From assembly GCA_001931905.2 (NCBI GenBank), contig MSJI02000514.1, positions 1 through 64,000 of the forward strand: a DNA stretch of 64,000 bases, written 5' to 3'. The position numbers and the translations under genes are program-made. The stretch is from Cladosporium sp. IMV 00045. Taxonomy: Eukaryota > Ascomycota > Dothideomycetes > Cladosporiales > Cladosporiaceae. The first letter of the stretch is position 1, and every line of letters starts with the position of its first letter. A model generated the notes under the pieces. It was not told the DNA's origin. It did no database searches and worked only from the letters and a program-made list of their open reading frames with translations. Shown piece after piece: positions 55,668-64,000 of the stretch.

Positions 55668-57751
55668 AATGACTGGTCATGGCATCAAATTCACGGAATA
55701 GAAGACACGCTGTCAGGATGAATGATGTCGGCAAGAGACGACTCGGAGGAAATAGGAGAATGTTTGACAGACAGGTCGTCCCTATGTGCAACGGTGCGAC
55801 AGCCAAGTTGCGCAGCTGGTGGTCGATGTACAATCAATTCAGTTGGTCAATGCGCGCTGTAAGTGACCGGGGGAAGATTGAGTGGTTGATCTGAGCAAAC
55901 AAGTATCGAACTACACCTCCATATTGTATGTTTGTGTGGTACGAGCTGGTAGGAAAATGCAACCTGGCCCGAGCAAGGCAATACTCAGAGGCAAGACAAG
56001 CTGATCCCACTGGATATGAATTGTGACAGGTCTGTCGGTGAATCAACGATCCTGGTCCAGAGGTTGCAGGCTTCGGCACCCGCGTTTGATTTGCATTTTG
56101 CGGCTGCTAGCCCTTCATGCAGGCTGCCGTGGCAAAAGTCGATAGGAGAGCACGAGCACTACCTTGTCTTGTGATCTGATTGCTGCGATCGTTTGCCCTT
56201 GCCAGGCTTACCGCGCTGCGATACCTGTCTACGTTTGTGGTGGCTTGGAGCAACCTGAGCTGTTGTATGCGGTGTAGCTTCGAAGAGTTCACACCCGTTT
56301 GATCGTGAATGGTGTTGACTGAGTCTGTTCTTGGTTGGCTGGGTGTGCCTCGTAAGACCTCGGATTGTATGATCGATACCTATCCTTGAGTTCAACCAAA
56401 GGACAAGCTGCACGAAATCGCGAGGGTGACAATGTCATCAGGCTCATACACTCTAAGTCTGCCCAGTGTAGTTGCTAAAATGACTGTCGCACGCACGAGC
56501 CCATTACTCATGCATAATGCATAACATTCTTTACCGGTTTCGCAGGACGTCGCTACCCGCACCAATGCCCATCCAGGAGGTAAGTCGTGATAGTAAAAGT
56601 CCGTCGGCAGTATCGCGTCGTGAGAATATTGAGGAGACGAGCATCAGCTATTCAGACCGATTGATCTTTGGCCGTTCTGTCAGGCCGCGCTGAAGTTTCA
56701 AAGGATGTACTCCAATCGCCTGCACATGCAACCGGACTCTAGAGGAAACCTGTCGATACTGGGGCGCACGCTTGTCGGAAAGTAAATCATGCAGACTCTT
56801 CCAGAAGACTTGTGCAATCTGCTGGGGTACCTACATCCTATAGTCGTACCCGGATCTGTTGAAACCTCATCCTTTCGATCGCATTCAGGCCTATGCCGTG
56901 TTTCTCACGTAGCCAGTGCGGTGAGAAGCAGATAGTGTCGTAAATGTCAAAGCCGAAGGAGAGTAAGGGGCACATCTCCGCAAAAGCTGTCGCAGAGCAC
57001 GACGTGTCTTGATGTTCTGATCTTGTGAGATCATGATAACCTGGTTGACCGACTGCGCTAAGGCATGAGGCATACGTCGTCTGTTCCAGGTGCATTGGAC
57101 GCATGCAGGATTGAAACAGCAAGCATCCAAGAAGGGAAGAACTTGATGGATCAGTTTTCACACGTACTGTGGCTCGTTCTCAGCTGACAAGTTTCGATCA
57201 TGTATATGTCCGCGGAAGTGATTATGAAGATATCATTGTGATTCACCTGGATGGCTCAGATCTCAAACTGCTGCACTGTCATGCGTGTCCAAGATTAATG
57301 CGGAGGCAATTCATCAGAAGATTAGATAGAGTAGAGTCCTGTCTGCCATGCTGAGGAGAGTAATATTTGTCGCGTCAGACGAGTGGCGTTCAAGTGTACC
57401 CATGGGACTGGGATGCAGGTGACTGCCCCAGCGACATGTGATCGTGCAGAAACCAGGTCAACAACGTGCGGATTGATCGAATGTAACTTTTGCAGACTAA
57501 TTTCACGTGACGCTCTTTCCATTCTCGAAAAGGCTGTCGTTGAAGTGAATGACAGCAAGGTGGTTGATGATTTGTTAGCGTGTATCGGAAGTGAAGTGGT
57601 GCTGTCCACCATTGAAGTCGGCCAAAACAGCGACGCGTCCAAGCTTCATCAAAGTTCAAGAAACAGACAGCCTCGCTACATTTGCTTGAACAGCCAACCC
57701 ATGTCGCATTGCTTTATCAAAAACAAACAGTGACCTCTGTACAGCGCGAAT
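55668..57751. other. Divergent upstream region of the Zn2Cys6 factor and the nucleoporin
   Basis: About 2.1 kb. ORFs on both strands are short and without recognisable motifs. A long promoter is common for fungal regulator genes, but nothing specific can be identified. Confidence 0.5.
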
Positions 57752-60700
57752 ATGTTCAGAGTACCAGATTCGGATGACCTACCCAGCACTCCACCACGCG
57801 ACCAATACTCCTTCTTTACGCATAAGAGCACCACGCCTTCACAAGAGCCGCCGACCTACCTCACCAATGTCTCGACCACACCACTAGGGCCTCCTCCGCG
57901 ATCCGTCTATGGGAGCTCTGTCAACGGCGCCAACGACACATTTCTGCATGGCAGAACGCCGCTAAAAGGCCTTGCGCTTCCCCAGAGCAGCCCACCGCAC
58001 GAGGAGGACGAAGACGCCGAGGGCGAAGAGGATGACATGATGGCGAACAGTTTCGCGCCTCAAGGGAATGGTGGGCTGGGAAGCAGCATGTTTGGCTCAA
58101 CTATGAACAGTCCACGGGGCTTGAAGAGGAGCAGGAATGGAAGAGTGCAGCCTAGACACGAGAGCGACACGCCTGCTATTGCGCGCAGCTTAGCGAAACA
58201 ATCAGGCTCGGCAAGTTTGGACGAGTCTGATGATCTTGTCGTTCGGAACGAGGATATTGTGGCCAGCCTGGACGCGAAGGCGCAGAATCAACCACTCGCC
58301 GGGTTAGATGGCGCGCTCGCGATCGGCTCTGCTCAGTTAACTTCATTGTGGAGCGAGTTTGCGCGACCTTCGACTCTGGAGGGATCAGTTGGCCCAGCCG
58401 AGAATGATGCGATTGCACAAGCCAGCTATGTGGCATCTTTCTTGCTTCAAATGCATCACCCCCACAGCGAGAAGCCAACTCAACACAATACTCTTCATCG
58501 ACTTCAACGTGCAGGTCAGGGCCAACGGGCTCCAACGTCTGCCATTCCTCTTCCCAAAGCTTTGCTGGACTGGCTAAACACGCATCATAACCCATACCCG
58601 GACGATTACGACACCATTCACCTGACTCAACCTGCGCCTTCGAGCAACGAAAGTTTCTGGGATGTGGTTTACTCCTCCGCTTTGCGTGGCAAATTCGATC
58701 GCCTCGTGAGACTCTTGAAAGACGCACACTTTGAGCACGCTGTCACCGCGCTCGATGACGGTGCAAGACAACCCGGATATCACGGCAGGCAACTTGAGAA
58801 CACGCGTGCTGTCGTTGCACGATGCGTCAGTCTTCTTGAATCATGCCCAGCGCTGAGGTATGATGACTGGGATGTCAAGGGTCCTGAATGGGCACTCTTT
58901 CGGCAGCGCATTCGTCAGGCGGTTAACGAACTGGAGGAATTTGCCGAAGGCGAAGACGAAGACCGGGACGTGCATGGAAATGCGTTCGCACAGTCAACAC
59001 GAAGCGACATGCGGGAGAGCATGAGCTTTAGTACGGCAAGCAAGCGTGCCGAAAGCAAGATCCCCTGGACAATTTACGAGAACCTGCGGGCGCTTTATGG
59101 CCAAATTTTAGGATCGACTGACGAGATTGTCTTGGTCTCTCAAGACTGGGTAGAAGCATGCGTGTACTTGACGGTGTGGTGGGATGGCGAAGACAACATG
59201 GAGCCTTCTGCCAGTGTCTCACGCAGCAATTTGCGGAAAAGCATGGCCGGTGCTCAACGTACGAGAGAAGTTGATGTTGCGCCTGGTGCGGCCTATCGCA
59301 ACAGGCTTGCGGATGCGCATGCAGAAGTTACTGCTGATCCCGAAGATCCAGTCTTCCAAGTGGATACTATGAATCCTTTACTGGTCGCTTTAGCATCTGC
59401 TATGGAAGACAACGTTGAGGGAGTGATGGCACTTTTGCGTACCTGGAGCCTGGCAATTACATCATCAGTTGTTGAAATTGCTGCTCTCGGAGGCTGGTTA
59501 CCCCAGGGCAGACCCAGGAGCAAAGGTCTAATGCAGCAAGGCTTCAGCAGCGAAGATCTAATGGTTTTGAGCCACGGCCCAAGCTCACAGAGACCTGCAG
59601 GCGAAATTGAGCGCGATGGCATCTTGCTTGAGTACGCGGACTCGCTGGCTGAGAGAGATTCGTTCAAACCCTCGACTGGGTCCAACACGAAGGAAGGTTG
59701 GGAGCTTGCAGTGGCTGTTCTCGGTCGTCTGGACGACGCCTCTGCCGCCCAGCGCAAAATAGGCGGACTTCTAGAGAACATTGATTTGAAGGATGATGTA
59801 CGGGTCGACAAGGTTCTCAGCCTCTGCAGCGACCTGGGGCTTGCAGAACAGGCGCGTGCTATCTCTGAGGTATGTGACCACACGCCAAAGCTTACACATG
59901 TTCCCACTAACACTGCACACAGCGATACGCCGACAGCTTGACAGAGTCACCGCAAGCTTATGGCACAGCTCTTGTGTTCTACGCCCGTGCTCACGCAGCT
60001 GCGAAGCTGAAGGACACCCTTTCATTGTTGACCTCGTTGTCACTCATTCAGTCTGCGGCCGTTCCTTCACTTGCAGAAGTCGATCAGCAGCTCGCGTCTT
60101 TGCTCAGCAAAGACCGTCCTGGATTCATCCGCCTCGCCCGCTCAGATCCCAAAGCTGCGACAATCCTTTCATCCAACTTCAGCGGTTACGCAACCCTGCG
60201 CAAATTCTACGATCTCCGCGACCAAGACGTCAATCCGGAGTCAAACAACACACAACATCTGCGTCCCCTCGAACGGAAGCGCGAGGCAGCGAGGGCGCTT
60301 ATGGCTGTTATTGAAAGTGCCTCAGACTGCATCCGCGGAGGATTGTTCGATCCTGAAATCGAGTCAGCCATCCCCGCCGATGCGCTGCTTATTCTGCTTG
60401 GGGAGACGCTACCACTTCTCAGCGTAGATCGTCGCATCTTCTCAAAGGCCGACATCTACGCGCTTCTGCGAATCGTCGAAGACTTCTCCACAGCGCCAGC
60501 ACGGATCCGTGAGAGGGCGGAGGATCTCCTTCAAGCCAGCGCTAACACTTACCGCGGCGGCGGCGTCGAATCGCTCAAGAAGTCAAGAAGTGATTTGAGC
60601 AGCGGAACAGGGTCTAGCTACGACATGCTAGCGTCATCAGTCCTTGCACGTTCTCAAGAAAATGGCAAAGCTGGAGCGCAGGTTTCCCGCGGCTGGGACT

Positions 60701-60816
60701 GGAGGAAGGGTCTTGATGGTGCTGGCGGTGCCGTCGTGGGCTCCAAGGAGGTTCTGGCAGTAATGCGACTCGCGCTCTCGCAAGAAGTGGCAAAAAGCAT
60801 GAGCGGTGTTTACTAA
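57752..60816 (+). CDS. NUP85: Nuclear pore complex protein, Nup85-like
   Basis: Two exons (57752-59869, 59923-60816) with a 53-nt intron encode 1003 residues. The first 150 residues are disordered and acidic, with TPPRDQYSFFTH and HGRTPLKGLALP. The rest is predicted all-helical: ALLDWLNTHHNPYPDDYD, SFWDVVYSSALRGKFDRLVRLL, PALRYDDWDVKGPEW, and a C-terminal helical stack (LSSNFSGYATLRKFYDLRD). The FWD...LRGKF..V..LL pattern matches the ACE1 helical scaffold of Nup85 in the Nup84/Nup107 Y-complex. Assignment rests on recall of fungal Nup85 sequences and overall architecture; another ACE1 nucleoporin is the main alternative. The splice joins ARAISE to RYADSLT. Confidence 0.75.
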
Positions 60817-62701
60817 TGGGAATTGGAGAAGCAAGAACGAAGTTGTGCCGAAAGTGCTTTGGTAATGTTTGTATGAAGATCGATCAGTGGCGCCTCCACA
60901 GCTGAGTCCTGCCCCAACAAGAAGTGTTTGATTGTTGATTTGTAGGTCTATAAATGAGCTCATTGCAATGCAGGTCTAAATTGAAGCGGCATTGCGGCTC
61001 GGTCGATGTTGCTGGCATCAGCCATTGTGTCTGAGCCTCACTGAAACTCGCAACTCTGAGCTCATTGGCGGAAGATGAGATATGCAGTCAAAATGTACCG
61101 CCCAAGACAAAATGGATGCACTAGCAAACACATCCGGATACCGATTGCCCCACGGATCAGAAACACTCGTCACGATGGCATGAAGGCAATTGAGACTCGT
61201 CACGAAAAGGCAACCAAGCAAGCGAGCCGATCTGATTCCGCAGTCATCCGCAACTTTATTTCTTCTGAAGAACGTATTCTGGACCAACAGACAACGCACA
61301 CACGCGCCGCTTAACGCCAGGATTATACGGGCTCGTGCCTTAAGGCGGCGGCGTGCCGCCTGTCCCCGCTTATAAGCGGTAGAAGGTAGGTATGCGCCAC
61401 TAACAGCATCTCCTCGACCCGTCAACAAAATCCCTGACTGTCAATGGATTCGTGTGTAACATGTCGAAATTTCATGAAACCAGCATCGCCCACGCCCAAT
61501 GCTCTCTAGAGCTCGACCAGAGATGTGTTCGTCGACCACAGAGTTCACAGTATACAGCCTTGTAGGAATGACCCACAGACGATCCACTATCCAGCTTAAA
61601 CTTCGAATGGCTCCAGACTTCATGCCTACGCGCTTGAGTAATAGGGCGAACGACATACATCTGCACAGAGAGGAATCAGAGAAATACCCATTGGCTCATG
61701 CTGCCACTGCACATATTTTCGACCGAATATCAGGAGTAGGACACAGGCGGCCCCAGGTAGGTTGGTGCCACATTGCCAAGCTGCAGTCTTCACCAGAATA
61801 TCCGACATTTCCGGTCATTTTCATGAACAACACTGATCGAAGATAAAGACACAGCTGGAACGTGCCGGTTGCGCATGCCCGCCATGCCTCAGTCAGTCGA
61901 ATAATCGATTTCTATGGGCCGGAGTTTGCAGATACCCTGAAAGCAGCTGCAGCAGTCCCCTGCTAGTTCACGGCTGCAGGCTGTTGCAAGGCGTCTAGGT
62001 ACCTATAGGTCCCAACCAGACCCCACAACGGCATACACAACATTGCATCTCTCAAGTTAGAACGGGAACGGCTCGACGCATTTTTTGGACCCTTATCGTG
62101 TGCGGGATATGACTGCAGTACTACGAGCATTCAGAGCGTGCTGACCGATGCTTGGGTAGCCGTGTTGCAAACATTACCAGAAACCCGGGGCTTGATATAC
62201 AGTAGCGTCCGGGTAGTAACACCTCGAGAACGAACGAGATGTTTAGCACCAACTGTAGTCTCCGTTTTGCCGCTCTGGACTGGAAGCTGGTATGCTGAGC
62301 CAAGCAGCGCAAACGCAAGCCACAGACATCTGAGAAAGATCTCAGATCAAGAACGCGACTTGTTATCGATCAAGGATGCCATGGATGCCCTTGACGGCTC
62401 ACGAGCGTTTCACCGAAACCCTGAGGCGACTCTCTCACGTACTCACGGTACAGTTACCCGGCTCTTCGAGAGTTTTCTACAGATCCACGCCTTCTGCAGC
62501 AGCTCCATGCGGACCAACCCACAAACACACATCGTCAAGTATTTCGGGTCGAGCAGGTCAGCCACTGGCGCGCAATAAACGGTGGTACCGCCTAAGTAGC
62601 CCTCCATTGGCATTACGGTGAACTGCTCGACGGAGTAAAATCTATAAAATGAGCACTTCAGCTCAACTTTCCTGCCGCAACTCACTTCACAAACCCTCAG
62701 A
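60817..62701. other. Intergenic region upstream of the aminomutase-like gene
   Basis: About 1.9 kb with only short, unconvincing ORFs. Because the next gene is damaged by indels, a similarly broken gene could be missed, but I see no run of conserved-looking fragments in switching frames. Confidence 0.45.
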
Positions 62702-64000
62702 ATGTATCCTGCAATCATGCGATCGCTTTGCCGGACCCAACTGCCCAGCAGGGCTCTTGCCGCTACACGACATTTTACTACTTCATCCTCTTTCGCTCAG
62801 CACTCAACCGGGAGCCAGCAGGATCCGTATTGGAAGCGGTTGCGGCCATGGAAAGATGTGGAAGCCAAAGACTTCCTCAGCTACAGCTGGCAGGTAAGAA
62901 CTTGTGCTTACATATGACGAATGTCGCGACTTACCATTCTATAGAAGTCCAACTCAATCAAGAACGCAAAAAAACTCATCAGCTTCCTCGAAAAGTACTC
63001 CCAGAGCAAATCCCGGACAATCGACGACAACAACAACGGAAGCCAACGTGAGTCGTGAGGACTTCCTCTCCGACGTTGAACAGGGCATCCAAGCAGCAAC
63101 AATGGCGACCCGACTCACACCTCACATCATGGCTGTTGCCAATTGGGATTCACCACTCGATGATCCGATCGTTCGCCAATTCCTGCCGCTCAAGTCCAGT
63201 CTTGTGCCTGACCACCCGATGATGACTCTGGACTCGTTGCACGAAGAGAAGGACTCCCCTATGAAAAGCTTAGTCCACCGCTACCCAGACAAGGTACTTT
63301 TCATGAGTTCGTACACCACGAAGTCGCTGAAACGGCCCAACTACTGACACCTTTCCACAGCAACATCACACTGTCCAGTGTACTGTACATTTTGCACGCG
63401 GTCATACGCTGTCGGAGAAAACACTGATTCCGTCAAGAAGACTGGATCGCGACCACCCTCAGGACTGGGAAAAGATGTTCAAATACATCGAGGCAAATCC
63501 TAACATCAGCGACGCTGTTGTCTCGGGCGGCGACACCTATTACCTCAGGCCACGCAATCTAGACCGCATCGGGAACCGCCTGCTCGACATACCACACGTG
63601 AAACGCATCCGCTTCGCACCAGAGGCCTAGCCGTGTGCCCCATGCGGGTCTCGAACCAAAGAACGAATGGACAAAGCACTCTCAAACTCAGCGATCACGC
63701 GCGTGCAATGGGGAAAGGTAAACAAGTAGCTCTGCACACTCACTTCGACCATGCCAACGAGTCACCTGGGCGACAGAGCAAGCTGCGTCAAACCTGCACC
63801 GGCGAGGGCTCATCATGCGGAACCAGACGGTGCTGCTGCGTGGCGTCAACGACAACGTGGCAGCCATGTCTACACTCATCAGGACCCTCGCGGATATGAA
63901 CATCCAGCCATACTATGTCTACCAAGCCGACATGGTCCAGGGCACTGAGCATCTGCGAACCCCACTGTCGACCATTCTGGAGCTGCAGAAGCAGATTCGG
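62702..64000 (+). CDS. Lysine 2,3-aminomutase-like radical SAM enzyme, multiply frameshifted and cut by the window end
   Basis: Exon 1 (62702-62893) has a possible mitochondrial presequence, then DPYWKRLRPWKDVEAKDF. A GTAAGA intron ends at 62944. Fragments in alternating frames then follow the KamA fold in order: KNAKKLISFLEK, VLPEQIPD, SREDFLSDVEQGI, VPDHPMMTLDSLHEEKDSP, HRYPDK, the radical SAM cluster motif CPVYCTFCTRSYAVGE (C-x3-C-x2-C), WEKMFKYIEANP, AVVSGGDTYYL, GKQVALHTHFDHANE, RNQTVLLRGVND and MNIQPYYVYQADMV. A second intron probably runs from 63306 (GTTCGT) to 63361 (CACAG). At least eight indels separate the fragments. The enzyme family converts lysine to beta-lysine using SAM, a [4Fe-4S] cluster and PLP. 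The 3' end lies outside the window. Confidence 0.82.

Noticed and set aside
62138..62578. ORFs at 62138-62621 as genes upstream of the aminomutase
   Set aside because: Overlapping frames with no conserved motif, no codon bias and no leader-like region.

Overview
The window is nuclear DNA of a filamentous ascomycete. Genes carry short GT-AG introns (mostly 50-115 nt), coding GC is high, and the gene set is fungal: a group III hybrid histidine kinase with HAMP repeats, Zn2Cys6 and bZIP regulators, a large-subunit catalase, L-arabinitol 4-dehydrogenase, the ERMES subunit Mdm12 and the SAGA subunit Ada3. A dothideomycete is my inference. The sequence also contains two versions of one locus that differ by a few percent, as expected for a diploid or hybrid genome (the black yeast Hortaea werneckii is a known example; this is not proven here).

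Layout. 1-5 kb: 3' end of an amidohydrolase-type decarboxylase, the Ran GTPase, and a protein with an internal ubiquitin-like module. 5-16 kb, minus strand: a bZIP factor, the Nik1/Os-1 osmosensing kinase and the proteasome chaperone Nas2. 16.8-19 kb: catalase. 19-23.9 kb: gene-poor, with a 46-residue Cys-rich ORF. 24-45.6 kb: MDM12, a membrane RING-H2 protein, ADA3, tRNA-Asp and L-arabinitol 4-dehydrogenase, with two 20-N gaps. 45.9-64 kb: an unidentified frameshifted gene, a Uls1-type SNF2/RING ATPase, a Zn2Cys6 factor, a Nup85-like nucleoporin and a lysine 2,3-aminomutase-like gene that runs off the end.

The main structural result concerns 24-45 kb. The apparent tandem duplication is best read as a scaffolding artefact. 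The segment between the gaps (30584-40956, 10373 bp) is collinear with the surrounding sequence if 24026-30539 is joined directly to 41042-44896 (10369 bp). The outer flanks share an exact 65-bp overlap (30475-30539 and 40977-41041) ending in a poly-T run. The middle segment differs at four positions over that stretch and opens and closes inside genes whose missing parts are in the flanks. The second homologue appears to have been inserted into a break in the first, so each gene is probably single-copy per haplotype.

A second quality signal is local. The unidentified gene at 45.9-47.8 kb and the aminomutase at 62.7-64 kb each contain several single-base frameshifts, mostly contractions of short homopolymers, while the protein reads well on both sides. 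Unpolished long-read errors are more likely than gene decay. I found no defence island, secondary-metabolite cluster, CRISPR array or intact transposon.
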